Shown here: positions 51,964-61,482 of the stretch, in pieces | How the letters are laid out: every line of letters begins with the position of its first letter | Position numbering within the stretch: the stretch's first letter is position 1 | DNA from: Arthrobacter sp. ISL-95 | Lineage (GTDB): Bacteria; Actinomycetota; Actinomycetes; Actinomycetales; Micrococcaceae | DNA length: 64,000 bases | Reading direction: 5' to 3' | NCBI RefSeq assembly: GCF_018613695.1 | Contig: NZ_JAGGPR010000002.1 | Coordinates: 1 to 64,000 of the forward strand | Program-made: the position numbers and the translations under genes | The notes under the pieces: generated by a model | Told to the model about the DNA's origin: nothing | Seen by the model: the letters and a program-made list of their open reading frames with translations, nothing else | Database searches by the model: none

Positions 51964-53295
51964 ATGAAACTGCGCGCTGATCAGACCGGAAACCGTGGCC
52001 TCCCCATGCCCCTTTGGCTACAGGGTGGTTTGGAAGCGGCTCAGGCAGCGTTCATTTCCGCCATTGTGGTGATCCTCCCGTTGGTGGGAGTGTGGGCCAC
52101 CGACGGGTTCCAGGACCGGAACGTGGACTCCTTGGCCCGTTTGGCTGGCCAGGCTTGGCTGCTGATTCACGGGGTTCCGTTGGAGCTGGCGCACGCCAAC
52201 CTCGGCACTGCAGCCCAACCCGGTTCGGGCTTGCTGTCCCTTATACCTCTTGGCCTGACGCTCATTCCCTTCCTGCTCGCGTGGCGGGCTGGCCGTCGGC
52301 TTGCCCGGGCGTCTTACACGGACCAGCTATGGCAGGCGTTCCTTGGCGCGTTCGTGGTGTACGCGGCGTTCGGAACGGCCACCGGATTCGTCTGCCGAAC
52401 CCCGGAAGTTATCATCAACCTTTGGTTCGCCATGACCCTCCCGCTGATCTCGTTTGGCCTGGGCATGATTGTGGGCGCCCGGCGTGAGGCAGGCTCGTGG
52501 AGCCGGCTGATCGGCGTCGACGCCGTGGCCTGGATCGCGAAGACCAGCCAGCACTCTCGCTGGGCCGGCTCATACGTGGGCTCGGCATTGAAGGCCGGTT
52601 TCGTAGCGGCGATGGCTTCAGTTTGCCTGGCCGCACTGCTCCTGGCGGTGACCATCGTGTGGCATTGGACGGACATCATTGCGGTCTACGAGGGGCTGAA
52701 GGCTGGAGCCCTGGGCGGTGCCGTGCTCACCATCGCGCAGCTCGGGTACCTGCCCAACCTCGTCATTTTCGCTTTGTCCTGGTCCACCGGCGCCGGCTTT
52801 TCTCTCGGCGTTGGCTCAACAGCGGGGCCGCTGGGTACCGCCGTCGGACCGCTTCCGGCCTTCCCGGTCCTCGGCGCCCTTCCCGCGGGTCAGCTCGACG
52901 CCGGGGCCACGGCCCTGGCCCTGCCGGTCGTAGCCGGGATTCTGGCGGGGTGGTGGTTCCTGCGCGAAGGCGAGAACCACTTTGACGAGTGGCTCTCCAT
53001 CAAGATCAAAGCCCGTTGGTTCACGGCTATTGTTTCCACCCTGTTCCTGGGCGCATTCATTGGCGCCGTTGCGGGGCTTCTAGGCGGGGCGTTGGCGTGG
53101 ATTGCGCGCGGTTCAGCAGGCGTTGGACGGCTCACGGAAATCGGACCCCACCCGCTGTGGATGGCAGTCTGGCTGGCCGCCGAGGTAGGCATCGGCGTCG
53201 TGATTGGCTACGCAGCGGGGCCGTGGCTGGAACGCAGCCAAAAGCAGCGTGAAGCGAATCTGGACGAAGCCGCGTACGACGACGAACACGCCTGA
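51964..53295 (+). CDS. DUF6350 (PerM-like) integral membrane protein
   Basis: A 443-aa protein with about nine hydrophobic segments, matching the DUF6350 family found upstream of purN/purH across actinobacteria. The mycobacterial member PerM stabilises divisome components under stress. Recognisable stretches are LIHGVPLELAHANLGTAAQP near 64 and AQLGYLPNLVIFALSWSTG near 258. An acidic C-terminal tail (EAAYDDEHA) follows. A role at the division site is inferred from family and synteny. Confidence 0.85.
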   Translation: MKLRADQTGNRGLPMPLWLQGGLEAAQAAFISAIVVILPLVGVWATDGFQDRNVDSLARLAGQAWLLIHGVPLELAHANLGTAAQPGSGLLSLIPLGLTLIPFLLAWRAGRRLARASYTDQLWQAFLGAFVVYAAFGTATGFVCRTPEVIINLWFAMTLPLISFGLGMIVGARREAGSWSRLIGVDAVAWIAKTSQHSRWAGSYVGSALKAGFVAAMASVCLAALLLAVTIVWHWTDIIAVYEGLKAGALGGAVLTIAQLGYLPNLVIFALSWSTGAGFSLGVGSTAGPLGTAVGPLPAFPVLGALPAGQLDAGATALALPVVAGILAGWWFLREGENHFDEWLSIKIKARWFTAIVSTLFLGAFIGAVAGLLGGALAWIARGSAGVGRLTEIGPHPLWMAVWLAAEVGIGVVIGYAAGPWLERSQKQREANLDEAAYDDEHA

Positions 53296-53334
53296 GCGGG
53301 TTCGATCAGTTAGCGCTGGGGTGCCGCGGAATAG

Positions 53335-53757
53335 CTACCGCAACGGCCCCGGCATCGAGTTCTCGAGCTGCGTGAGGCACTGAGTCTTGGCAGATTCCGT
53401 GAGCGCCCCGCGTGAGCAGTCCTGATACGTGCTGACCTGGTTGAAGAACAGCGCGGAGGTCAGGATCAGCAGGCACATCACTGCCGTGACAACCAGGCCC
53501 GAAATGGTCCCGAACAGCATCAGTTTCGGGTGCTTGTGTTTCAGCGTCCGTACCAGCACTACGATGCCCAACACCAACGCTGCAAGCGTCAGGATGGCGC
53601 TCAACCACACGTAGTTCACATTCAGGGAGAACACGAAGAACGCACCCAAAGCCGCCAAGAGGAATGCGCGGAAGAGGTTCTGGCTCACGCCGAGGGTGGA
53701 CTTTTCGGCCTCGGAGCGGGGTTGTTGGTTCGGCTTGGAACCGACGTCGGGATTCAT
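53335..53757 (-). CDS. small membrane protein (DUF4190-like topology)
   Basis: ATG 53757 with GGAAAAC upstream (an in-frame ATG at 53784 is also possible). The 140-aa product has a polar N-terminus and three hydrophobic helices (AFLLAALGAFFVFSLNV, WLSAILTLAALVLGIVVLV, LMLFGTISGLVVTAVMCLLIL). A short extracytoplasmic tail has two Cys that could form a disulfide. It lies antisense between perM-like and purN genes. No function known. Confidence 0.75.
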   Translation of the reverse strand: MNPDVGSKPNQQPRSEAEKSTLGVSQNLFRAFLLAALGAFFVFSLNVNYVWLSAILTLAALVLGIVVLVRTLKHKHPKLMLFGTISGLVVTAVMCLLILTSALFFNQVSTYQDCSRGALTESAKTQCLTQLENSMPGPLR

Positions 53758-53795
53758 GTTTTCCAGCCTACGCGAGCCGCCCATAAGCTAGTGCA

Positions 53796-54365
53796 ATGCG
53801 CATTGTTGTCCTCGTCTCCGGTACCGGTTCAAATCTTCAGGCAGTCATCGACGCCGTGAAGTCGGGTGAACTGGATGTCGAGATCGCCGCTGTGGGTGCC
53901 GACCGGCCCGATACCTACGGTGTGGAGCGCTCTGATGAGGCCGGGATTGAGACGTTCGTGGTCAACTTCAACTCGTTCGACACCCGCGCCGAGTGGGACT
54001 CAGCCTTGCGGGACAAAGTCCTGTCCTACGAGCCGGACGTAGTGGTGTCTTCCGGTTTCATGAGGATCGTCAGCGCCGACTTCATTGATGCTTTCGGTGG
54101 CAAGTACGTCAACACACACCCCGCGCTGCTGCCGTCGTTCCCGGGCGCCCACGGGGTGCGCGACGCCATCGCTTACGGCGTGAAGGTCACCGGCTGCACA
54201 GTCCACTGGGCCGACGCCGGCGTGGACACGGGCCCCATCATCGCCCAGGAAGCCGTGACTGTTCTTCCCGAGGACTCCGAAGAATCCCTGCACGAGCGCA
54301 TCAAGGTAGTGGAGCGCCGCCTGCTGGTCCAGACGCTGAGAGACCTCGCCGCCTCCACCAAGTAG
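53796..54365 (+). CDS. purN: phosphoribosylglycinamide formyltransferase
   Basis: A 189-aa GART enzyme that transfers a formyl group from 10-formyl-THF to GAR, the third step of purine synthesis. MRIVVLVSGTGSNLQAVIDA, the HPALLPSFPGAHG loop and the catalytic Asp in ADAGVDTGPIIAQ are the PurN signatures. The partner purH gene is 4.1 kb further on, separated by four unrelated genes on the opposite strand or of foreign type. Confidence 0.96.
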   Translation: MRIVVLVSGTGSNLQAVIDAVKSGELDVEIAAVGADRPDTYGVERSDEAGIETFVVNFNSFDTRAEWDSALRDKVLSYEPDVVVSSGFMRIVSADFIDAFGGKYVNTHPALLPSFPGAHGVRDAIAYGVKVTGCTVHWADAGVDTGPIIAQEAVTVLPEDSEESLHERIKVVERRLLVQTLRDLAASTK

Positions 54366-54371
54366 CCCCGC

Positions 54372-54436
54372 ACCCAACTGAGTCGCATTTAAGCGCGTTT
54401 CGAGCCCTCAAACCGCGCTGTGCTGCTACTTAGTTT
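54372..54436. repeat. REP-like palindromic element, copy A
   Basis: An imperfect long hairpin (AACTGAGTCGCA...GCGCGTTT-CGAGCCCTC-AAACCGCGC...TACTTAGTT) homologous to 55005-55072. It starts 7 bp after the purN stop. It interrupts the 5' end of the DUF559-like gene, whose frame runs open through it. Confidence 0.85.
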
Positions 54437-54477
54437 CCGTAGAGCATCTTGCGCCTGCAGAACATGCCTTCGCGGAC

Positions 54478-55014
54478 ATGGTTCGCCCAATCAGGTTGGT
54501 CACGCCGTTCTCTGCAGCCTCGCAGGCCACTGCCTTTTTGCTGTGGGAGTTCCCAGGATTTCTACCTGGTAGCCACAGCCCCGACATCCACAGCATGGAT
54601 GAGCTCGAAGAGATGCTCGACCGCCACTGGGGGACACTTGGGATCCGCAAAGCCCGCCTCGCTTTGGAACAGGCATGCGTGGGTGCCGACTCCGCCCCCG
54701 AAACGAGGCTCAGGCTGGCACTCAAGTGGGCTGGGCTGCCTACAGCGGAAGTCAATGTGCCCACTGAGTTGAGTGCCGGCGTCGTACGTCAACCAGACCT
54801 GGCCTATCGAGAGCAGCGCGTCGCGGTTGAATATGAAGGCGAGGGGCACTCAGATCCGGAGCAGATCGTGCGGGACATTGCCCGCGAAGAAGACTTCAGC
54901 CGCGCAGGATGGATATTGGTGCGTATCTCAAAGCGTCACATGAGCACCGGCGCGAGGTCCGCCGTCGCCAAAGTCCGGAGGGCGCTCGAGCAACGTGGCT
55001 GGTCACCCAAGTAG
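54478..55014 (+). pseudogene. DUF559-like endonuclease-fold protein, N-terminally truncated
   Basis: 178 codons match only the C-terminal half of Arthrobacter DUF559/AbiEi-associated proteins: MVRPIRLVTPFSAASQATAF, then PETRLRLALKWAGLP, then PDLAYREQRVAVEYEGEGHS (PDDEXK-type D-x(n)-E-x-E) and AGWILVRISKRH. The expected N-terminal wing-helix and linker half is missing, and the frame continues upstream into REP copy A without a proper start. The stop codon lies inside REP copy B. Probably a remnant carried between the two repeats. Confidence 0.75.
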
Positions 55015-55072
55015 GTCGCAGCAGAGCGCGTTTTGAGCCGTCAAAACGCGCACTGCTGCGACTCAGTTGGGT
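55005..55072. repeat. REP-like palindromic element, copy B
   Basis: A nearly perfect long hairpin: GGTCGCAGCAG, GCGCGTTTTGA, loop, TCAAAACGCGC, CTGCTGCGACTC. It has the same outer (CCCAA...TTGGG) and inner stems as copy A at 54372-54436. It sits between the DUF559-like remnant and the convergent MFS gene and might also act as a terminator. Confidence 0.88.
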
Positions 55073-55080
55073 AGCTGGGC

Positions 55081-56433
55081 CTACTCGAGGACGCGCTGCT
55101 TCGTTTCCGGGGCGAAGAACGCCATCCACAGCACGGACAGCAGGACCAGCCCGCCAGCCATAGCGAACGACTGCGCCAACCCGAACTCCGGCCAGAAGAA
55201 CGAGGCAAACACCAAGGGGCCGAAACCTGCGCCGATGCGGGAGAACGTCGAGGCCCAGCCGAAGCCGGAACCGCGGAGCTCAGTGGGGTACAGCTCTGAC
55301 ACATAGGCATAAAGCACCGGGATGGCCACTTGGACGATGAACCCGAACACCAGCAGCCAGAACACGGCAGCTGAGGGCACGTCCACCACGAACGCCACGA
55401 TCACCAAGGTCAGCGCGGACAAGGGGCCGGTGATGGCGAGGATCCACTTGCGGCCCATACGCTCCACCAGCAGCGCTGCCACCACCACGCCCAGGAGTCC
55501 GACGGCGGCCATGCTCGCCGTGGTGACGAACGCCTTGTACTCCTCGAACCCGGCGCCGATGAGAATGCGGGGCATCCACGTCAGCGACAAGTAGTAGACC
55601 AGAAGGATGCTGAAGAACAGGGCCCAAGCCGCGGTGGTGATCTTCCAGTTGAACTGCCAGATCCCCCGCAACTGGGCCCACGCGCTGCCGGGGGAGAGGC
55701 GCGGCGCGGCCTGGGGTTCGGGCAAGCTGTACGCCCGTGGGGAAGCGCCGGTTGCCTCGACCAAACCATCGATCACGGCCGCCGCCTCCTGCCGGCGGCC
55801 CGCACGGATCAGGAACAGCGGCGACTCCGGAACCGAACGCCGAACCCAGAAGACCAACAACGCGGGCAGCACCATGATCAGCATGGTGAGCCGCCAATCG
55901 CCGAAGGCCGCCACCAGTCCGGCGGAAATGAAGCCACACAGTGCCGCGCCAACAGGCCACCAACCATCCATGGCCGTGAGCACCTTGCCGCGTTGCTTCC
56001 GGGGCGTGAACTCACCCACCAGCGCGTAATCCACGGGGATGCAGCCGCCCAAGCCGAAGCCGGCCATGAAGCGGAAGAGGCAGAACCACACGATGTCCGG
56101 AGCTAACGCGCCGAAAACCGTGAAGATGCTGAAAATCAGGAGGGTGGCCGTGAACGCCTTCTTGCGGCCGATAGTGTCAGCAATGGTTCCCCACGCAAAC
56201 GCACCCACAGCCATGCCGATCAGGTTGGCCGTGCCGATCCATGCGGCATCAGCCGGTTGCAGCGACCAGTGCTTGGACAGCAGCGGGATGAGGATGCCGT
56301 TGAGCGTGACATCCCAGGCGTCGAACATGAACCCGAGCCCGCCGATGACGAAAATCCGTCCTTGGACCTTCCACCGCCACGGCAGTTCCTGCACTACTTG
56401 TTCGCCGCTGGGCACGGCTGTGTATGTATTCAT
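55081..56433 (-). CDS. MFS transporter (sugar/metabolite:H+ symporter type)
   Basis: 450 aa, 12 helices. FMFDAWDVTLNGILIPLL in helix 1, GTIADTIGRKKAF (motif A) between helices 2 and 3, and PESPLFLIRAGR after helix 6 are typical of the sugar/aromatic-acid symporter group. ATG 56433 has AGGAGGGCAA upstream. It is the last gene behind a kinase and murQ on the same strand (51-nt gap to murQ), so it may import a MurNAc-type amino sugar. That substrate is inferred from context only. Confidence 0.85.
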   Translation of the reverse strand: MNTYTAVPSGEQVVQELPWRWKVQGRIFVIGGLGFMFDAWDVTLNGILIPLLSKHWSLQPADAAWIGTANLIGMAVGAFAWGTIADTIGRKKAFTATLLIFSIFTVFGALAPDIVWFCLFRFMAGFGLGGCIPVDYALVGEFTPRKQRGKVLTAMDGWWPVGAALCGFISAGLVAAFGDWRLTMLIMVLPALLVFWVRRSVPESPLFLIRAGRRQEAAAVIDGLVEATGASPRAYSLPEPQAAPRLSPGSAWAQLRGIWQFNWKITTAAWALFFSILLVYYLSLTWMPRILIGAGFEEYKAFVTTASMAAVGLLGVVVAALLVERMGRKWILAITGPLSALTLVIVAFVVDVPSAAVFWLLVFGFIVQVAIPVLYAYVSELYPTELRGSGFGWASTFSRIGAGFGPLVFASFFWPEFGLAQSFAMAGGLVLLSVLWMAFFAPETKQRVLE

Positions 56434-56484
56434 TTGCCCTCCTGCAAGCAACTTTATGCGCTGCGGAAGGCACCGCCGTTCGCG

Positions 56485-57435
56485 TTACTTCCGGTTCTGG
56501 ATGGCTCTCCGCAGGAAACCGCCGGCTTCTTCCAAAGCTCCCTTGGCTTGACCTGCCTCGATGCCTGTCAGGAGCACCAAAATGGCTGCCTTCACCGAAC
56601 CGCCAACGGAGTCCAAAGCATTGGCGGCTTCCTGAGCGGATACCCCGGTGGCGTGTTGAACCGTCCGTTGTGAGCGGGCCAGCAGCTTCTCGTTGGTGGC
56701 ACGCAGGTCCACCATGAGGTTCCCGTAGGTCTTGCCGAGCTTCACCATCACCAGCGTGCTGATCATGTTGAGGACAAGTTTCTGGGCGGTGCCGGAGTTC
56801 AGTCGGGTGGAGCCCGCGATGAACTCCGGACCCACCACAACCTCAATGGCGGCATCCGCGAGATGGCTCACGGCCGAGCCCTTGTTGCACGCCAGCGATG
56901 CCATAAAAGCCCCCCGCTTCCGCGCTTCTTCCAGCGCGCCGATCACGTACGGCGTCCTGCCCGAGGCTGTAATACCTACGACGGCGTCGGCTTCGGTCAC
57001 GTTGACATCGTGCAGGTCCCGCGCGCCGGCGGTTGCGTTGTCCTCGGCGTACTCCACCGGTTGCTGGATTGCTTTGGTGCCACCCGCGATCAGTCCGACG
57101 ACGAGTCCCGGCGGGGTGCCGAACGTCGGCGGACACTCGCTCGCGTCGAGCACACCGAGCCGCCCTGCCGTTCCGGCTCCCACATACAAAAGGCGGCCGC
57201 CGCGCTGGAGTCGCTCCGCAACGGCGTCGACCGTTTGAACAATCGCCGGGCTCGCCGCCTCAACCGCAGCGTGTACTCCTGCACTGTGGGCAAGCATGGC
57301 TGAGACGAGTTCTTCGGTGCCAAGGACGTCCAGGTTTTCCAAACCCTCGGCTGTGGCCTCAGTCTGCAATCCGGCGAGTTCCGTGCGCAGGCCCGCAAGA
57401 TTGTCGGCGTTAGTCGGGCCAGTTTGTTCCGTCAC
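56485..57435 (-). CDS. murQ: N-acetylmuramic acid 6-phosphate etherase
   Basis: 316 aa with an SIS domain. GAGTAGRLGVLDASECPPTF contains the catalytic Glu, and STRLNSGTAQKLVLNMIST is the MurQ/GCKR signature. It cleaves the D-lactyl ether of MurNAc-6-P to GlcNAc-6-P and lactate for peptidoglycan recycling. GTG 57435 with AGGAAAGG upstream starts it, and it overlaps the preceding kinase gene by 26 nt. Confidence 0.95.
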   Translation of the reverse strand: MTEQTGPTNADNLAGLRTELAGLQTEATAEGLENLDVLGTEELVSAMLAHSAGVHAAVEAASPAIVQTVDAVAERLQRGGRLLYVGAGTAGRLGVLDASECPPTFGTPPGLVVGLIAGGTKAIQQPVEYAEDNATAGARDLHDVNVTEADAVVGITASGRTPYVIGALEEARKRGAFMASLACNKGSAVSHLADAAIEVVVGPEFIAGSTRLNSGTAQKLVLNMISTLVMVKLGKTYGNLMVDLRATNEKLLARSQRTVQHATGVSAQEAANALDSVGGSVKAAILVLLTGIEAGQAKGALEEAGGFLRRAIQNRK

Positions 57436-58354
57436 GGTGGATGTACCTTTCCTGGATGAGCCCGCAGCGCGTCGCAGCGAGGGCAGCACCGTCCAAGCCA
57501 TCGCCCAGCGGCGCCACCACCTCAATCCCAGCCGAAGCGAGGGACTTCCGCAAGAGCGCGGCAAAGAACTCCGATCCCACCACTCCGCCAAGGAGCGCCA
57601 CGCGCGACGAACCGGCCTCGCCAATGGACGCGAGCCGCACGGTGTGGGTCAGGATGCGGCACGCCTCGCCGATGATGTCATGTGCGACGGCGTCACCCGC
57701 CTCCGCTGCGTGCAGAACCAGCGGTGCGAATCGGGCCATTGCCCGGTAAGGGTTCTCGTGGGCCGCGAGCCAGCCCGGGAGCATCTCCGGCGACTCCACC
57801 AAAGCGCCGGCTGCGGCCGACAACGACGTGGCCGGGCCGCCGTCGTGCGCTTCGAGAACTGCCTGCAGACCTTGCTGACCGATCCATCGTCCGCTGCCGC
57901 GATCGCCAAGGTAGGGACCCCAACCGTCGGCCCGGTGCAGGACTCCGGCTTCGTCGAAGCGGAAGGCCACGGCGCCGGTCCCCACGATGAGCGTGGTGCC
58001 GGGGGCGCCTTGAAGTGCGCCAAGCTGGGCCGCCGTAGCGTCAGAGAGGACGGCCGCGGGGACACTGAATCTTTGGGACAACATGGTGGCGAGTTCCTGC
58101 GACTTTTCGGCGGATGCCTCAACACCGGCAACGGCCGCGCCAACGCTGGTGATCGCGCCGACGGGAAGCCCGGGCGGCAGCAGGCTGACCGTCTCGAGGA
58201 GGAGCTCGAACGCGAGGGTGGGTCCGTTGTCCACGTGCACCCCGGGGAAGCCGTGCTGATCGGCTGCGCCCAGCAACTCCGTACCGCCGCGCAGCTCCAC
58301 GCGGCAACGGCTCTTCCCAACATCGGCAACAAGAACAACCTCGGTGGCTTCCAT
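57410..58354 (-). CDS. BadF/BadG-type amino-sugar kinase (GlcNAc/MurNAc kinase)
   Basis: A 314-aa ASKHA-fold kinase. The phosphate-1 loop is at the N-terminus ([16 protein letters not shown]), and [12 protein letters not shown] and [16 protein letters not shown] in the middle are typical of N-acetylglucosamine/MurNAc kinases. It would phosphorylate the sugar that MurQ then uses. First gene of the kinase-murQ-MFS operon and divergent from purH. Confidence 0.9.
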   Translation of the reverse strand: MEATEVVLVADVGKSRCRVELRGGTELLGAADQHGFPGVHVDNGPTLAFELLLETVSLLPPGLPVGAITSVGAAVAGVEASAEKSQELATMLSQRFSVPAAVLSDATAAQLGALQGAPGTTLIVGTGAVAFRFDEAGVLHRADGWGPYLGDRGSGRWIGQQGLQAVLEAHDGGPATSLSAAAGALVESPEMLPGWLAAHENPYRAMARFAPLVLHAAEAGDAVAHDIIGEACRILTHTVRLASIGEAGSSRVALLGGVVGSEFFAALLRKSLASAGIEVVAPLGDGLDGAALAATRCGLIQERYIHRDGTNWPD

Positions 58355-58475
58355 GGATCAACCCTATGTTGCACGACGCAAAACCGGGGCGGCAACGAAA
58401 CACGATAAACTCTCCGTATCCCCACCACCCGCGAAACCACCCGCGACATCTACGCGAACTAAGACGGAGACTTTT

Positions 58476-60146
58476 GTGAGCTTGACGCAGCTTGACCGTG
58501 TTCCCATCCGCCGTGCACTGATCTCGGTTTACGACAAAACGGGACTGGAGGAGCTCGCGAAGGGCCTGCACGCAGCCGGCGTCGCCATTGTTTCCACCGG
58601 CTCCACCGCCAAGAAGATCGCCGCCGCAGGCATCCCGGTGAAGGAAGTCGAAGAAGTCACCGGCTCCCCGGAAATGCTGGACGGCCGCGTCAAGACCCTG
58701 CACCCGCGCGTGCACGGCGGCATCCTGGCTGACCGTCGCGTCCCGTCGCACATGGATACCCTCGCGGGCATGGAGATCGAAACCTTCGACCTCGTTGTGG
58801 TGAACCTCTACCCGTTCGTCGAGACTGTGAAGTCCGGCGCAGCGCAGGACGATGTGGTGGAGCAGATCGACATCGGAGGCCCCGCGATGGTGCGTTCGGC
58901 CGCGAAGAACCACGCCGCCGTCGCCATTGTCACGGACCCGAACTTCTATGGCGCAGTTGTCGACGCCGCGGCACATGGCGGTTTCGACCTCGACACCCGT
59001 CGTCGCCTGGCCGCCAAGGCCTTCGCTCACACGGCAAGCTACGACAACGCTGTGGCTTCCTGGACTGCCAGCCAGTTCCTGGACGAAGACGGCGACGGCA
59101 TCATCGATTGGCCCGCCTACGCCGGCCTGTCGTTGGAACGCTCCGAGGTCCTGCGCTACGGCGAGAACCCGCACCAGCAGGCCGCGCTCTACGTGGATAA
59201 GGCTGCTCCGGCGGGCATCGCCCAGGCCGACCAGCTTCACGGCAAGGCCATGAGCTACAACAACTTCGTCGACGCCGATGCCGCCCTTCGCGCGGCCTTT
59301 GACTTCGCCGGGCCGGCAGTTGCGATCATCAAGCACGCCAACCCGTGTGGCGTCGCAGTCGGTTCCGCCGACGCAGCCGACCCGATCGCTGACGCTCACG
59401 CCAAGGCCCACGCCTGCGACCCCGTCTCCGCATTCGGTGGCGTGATTGCTGCGAACCGCACCGTCACTGCAGGCATGGCCCGCACGGTTGCCGACATCTT
59501 CACCGAGGTTGTGATCGCCCCGGACTTCGAGCCTGAAGCCGTGGAGATTCTCTCCAAGAAGAAGAACATCCGCCTCCTCGCACTGCCCGAGGGCTACGGC
59601 CGCTACCCCTCCGAGATGCGCCAGGTTTCCGGCGGCGTCCTGGTCCAGATGAGCGACAAGGTGGACGCCGACGGCGACAACCCCGCCAACTGGACCCTCG
59701 CAGCCGGCGAAGCCGCCGACGAAGCAACGCTCGCTGACCTCGCTTTCGCCTGGACCGCTTGCCGCGCGGCCAAGTCCAACGCCATCCTGATCGCCAACCA
59801 CGGTGCAGCCGTGGGCATCGGCATGGGCCAGGTCAACCGCCTGGACTCCTGCCGCCTGGCTGTGGAGCGCGCCAACACGCTGGGCGTGAAGGTGGAGTCC
59901 GACGTCGAAGGTGCTGGCGGCGCGTCCAACACCAGCGGTGGCGACGCACCTGAGCGTGCCCGGGGTGCCGTTGCATCCTCGGACGCGTTCTTCCCGTTCG
60001 CTGATGGCTTGCAGATCCTGATCGACGCCGGTGTCCGCGCCGTCGTCCAGCCGGGCGGTTCCGTCCGTGACGAGGAAGTCATCGCCGCAGCCGACGCTGC
60101 CGGCATCACCATGTACTTCACTGGCGCACGCCACTTCTTCCACTAA
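58476..60146 (+). CDS. purH: bifunctional AICAR formyltransferase/IMP cyclohydrolase
   Basis: 556 aa. The N-terminal MGS-type cyclohydrolase domain spans about 8-150 ([20 protein letters not shown]). The AICAR transformylase domain that follows has [13 protein letters not shown] and the catalytic Lys-His of [11 protein letters not shown]. It performs the last two steps to IMP. GTG 58476 is preceded by ACGGAGA. An insert of acidic and Gly-rich residues near 485-505 ([20 protein letters not shown]) is longer than usual in the family. Confidence 0.96.
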   Translation: MSLTQLDRVPIRRALISVYDKTGLEELAKGLHAAGVAIVSTGSTAKKIAAAGIPVKEVEEVTGSPEMLDGRVKTLHPRVHGGILADRRVPSHMDTLAGMEIETFDLVVVNLYPFVETVKSGAAQDDVVEQIDIGGPAMVRSAAKNHAAVAIVTDPNFYGAVVDAAAHGGFDLDTRRRLAAKAFAHTASYDNAVASWTASQFLDEDGDGIIDWPAYAGLSLERSEVLRYGENPHQQAALYVDKAAPAGIAQADQLHGKAMSYNNFVDADAALRAAFDFAGPAVAIIKHANPCGVAVGSADAADPIADAHAKAHACDPVSAFGGVIAANRTVTAGMARTVADIFTEVVIAPDFEPEAVEILSKKKNIRLLALPEGYGRYPSEMRQVSGGVLVQMSDKVDADGDNPANWTLAAGEAADEATLADLAFAWTACRAAKSNAILIANHGAAVGIGMGQVNRLDSCRLAVERANTLGVKVESDVEGAGGASNTSGGDAPERARGAVASSDAFFPFADGLQILIDAGVRAVVQPGGSVRDEEVIAAADAAGITMYFTGARHFFH

Positions 60147-60161
60147 GAGCAGTACAACGCA

Positions 60162-60195
60162 ACGGCGACCGCCCCCGGAAGGGGACGGTCGCCGT
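60162..60195. terminator. hairpin between purH and protease gene
   Basis: ACGGCGACCG (60162-60171) pairs with CGGTCGCCGT (60186-60195), with additional C/G pairing around a GGAA loop. No T-run. It lies between convergent genes, so probably acts on both strands. Confidence 0.7.
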
Positions 60196-60243
60196 CGTAC
60201 TTAACACGTACTTAACAGGGACGTGCCTACAAAAGAGAGCCCG

Positions 60244-61248
60244 CTACGAAGCCGCTGCAGCAGTGTTGTACGTGGACTGGATCACGGAGCCCCAGTACGG
60301 GCCGTACATGGACGTGGAGTTGCTGCCGTATCCGTAGCTGTTCACGGAGTTCTGGTAGCCGGTGGAGCTGGTGCCGATGAACCACGGACCGCCCGAGGAC
60401 CCACCGGTCATGTTGCAGGGAATTCCCTGGCTGTTGAACTGTGGGTTGTAGGGATCGTTGGTGGCTTTGCCGGAGCAGCTCTTGAGCGATTCGCCGTTGA
60501 AGGGCGAGCCTGCCGGATAGCCGAAGGACTTGTAGCTCAGGCCGCGGGCGGCGTTGAACTGGACGCCGGAGGAACCGACGACGTCGGCGAGCTTCTGGCC
60601 GTTGAGGGTGTTCATGACGGCGAAGGCGGTGTCGTACTGCATGTTGCCGTTGGAGGCCCACTGGGTGGGGGAGTACAGCGCCTTTGCCGTCCACTTCCCG
60701 TAGGGTGCTGCGCCGTTGAGGTAGGCAGGCACGAAGACGAAGTTGGTTGCGTAGGCGCCGGGGCCTTCGTTGACGCAGTGGCCGGCGGTGGAGACGGTGC
60801 TCTTGTTGGCAGCCGTCACTGAGTTGCCGGAGCAGACGTAGTTGGAGCCGCCCAGGGTGAAGAAGATCTTGCCGATGTGCTTGACCGGCGTTTCGCTCTG
60901 GTTCACCTTGCGGTCGATGGTCTTGGAATCGGGTGCTGGCTGCTGGCCGGCGATGCTGCTGATGGCGCCCGGGGCTTCATTTACCGGGGCTTTGCCGAGG
61001 TTGAGGAGCTTGCCGCGTTCGAGTGCTTTCGCGGCAAGGACTTCGCCGGACTGCGCATTCTTCATGCGTTCCGGGGTCCAGTAGTCTGCAGCGCCGGCGT
61101 CCGACGCTACATGGCTGCTGACCGAAGCGCCGCTGGAGTCTGTGGTGTTGACCGGTGCCGCGTTGGCGCTGGTGGTTCCAACCAGCGCCAGGATTGCGGC
61201 AGCGGACAGACTCAGCAGGCTTGTGGCCAGGGTCTTGGTTTTTGTCAC
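60244..61248 (-). CDS. secreted trypsin-like serine protease
   Basis: 334 aa with a signal peptide (LLSLSAAAILALVGTTSANA) and a long pro-region to about 120. A chymotrypsin-fold domain follows with His157 (STAGHCV), Asp206 (QYDTAFAVM) and Ser285 (TGGSSGGPW). Two cysteines (259, 279) may form a disulfide. GTG 61248 with TAGGAACAAC upstream begins it. Resembles streptogrisin/glutamyl-endopeptidase-like exoenzymes of soil actinobacteria. Probably secreted to degrade protein. Confidence 0.9.
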   Translation of the reverse strand: MTKTKTLATSLLSLSAAAILALVGTTSANAAPVNTTDSSGASVSSHVASDAGAADYWTPERMKNAQSGEVLAAKALERGKLLNLGKAPVNEAPGAISSIAGQQPAPDSKTIDRKVNQSETPVKHIGKIFFTLGGSNYVCSGNSVTAANKSTVSTAGHCVNEGPGAYATNFVFVPAYLNGAAPYGKWTAKALYSPTQWASNGNMQYDTAFAVMNTLNGQKLADVVGSSGVQFNAARGLSYKSFGYPAGSPFNGESLKSCSGKATNDPYNPQFNSQGIPCNMTGGSSGGPWFIGTSSTGYQNSVNSYGYGSNSTSMYGPYWGSVIQSTYNTAAAAS

Positions 61249-61482
61249 GTTGTTCCTACCTATCGAGGGAGTGAGGCGGTCAGTGATGGCGACCGCCGAC
61301 TGACGAAATTGAAGGTATCGAACGTATGACAAGTTTGTAAAGAGATGTTTCATAGTTTGTGATAATTTGCTGTCACTTCCTTGTTGAGTGGCGGGGTCCC
61401 TTTGGCATGCGGTTGCGCAGGCTCTGGATGACGTGAGGTACTAAGGGTACTGTTTATCTGGTTGTGGAGGATGGGAGCAGAC

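Noticed and set aside
58119..60143. 674-codon ORF antisense to purH
   Set aside because: It mirrors the purH codon pattern, has Gly/Val/Asp/His-biased composition, no family resemblance and no ribosome site. purH on the other strand is certain.
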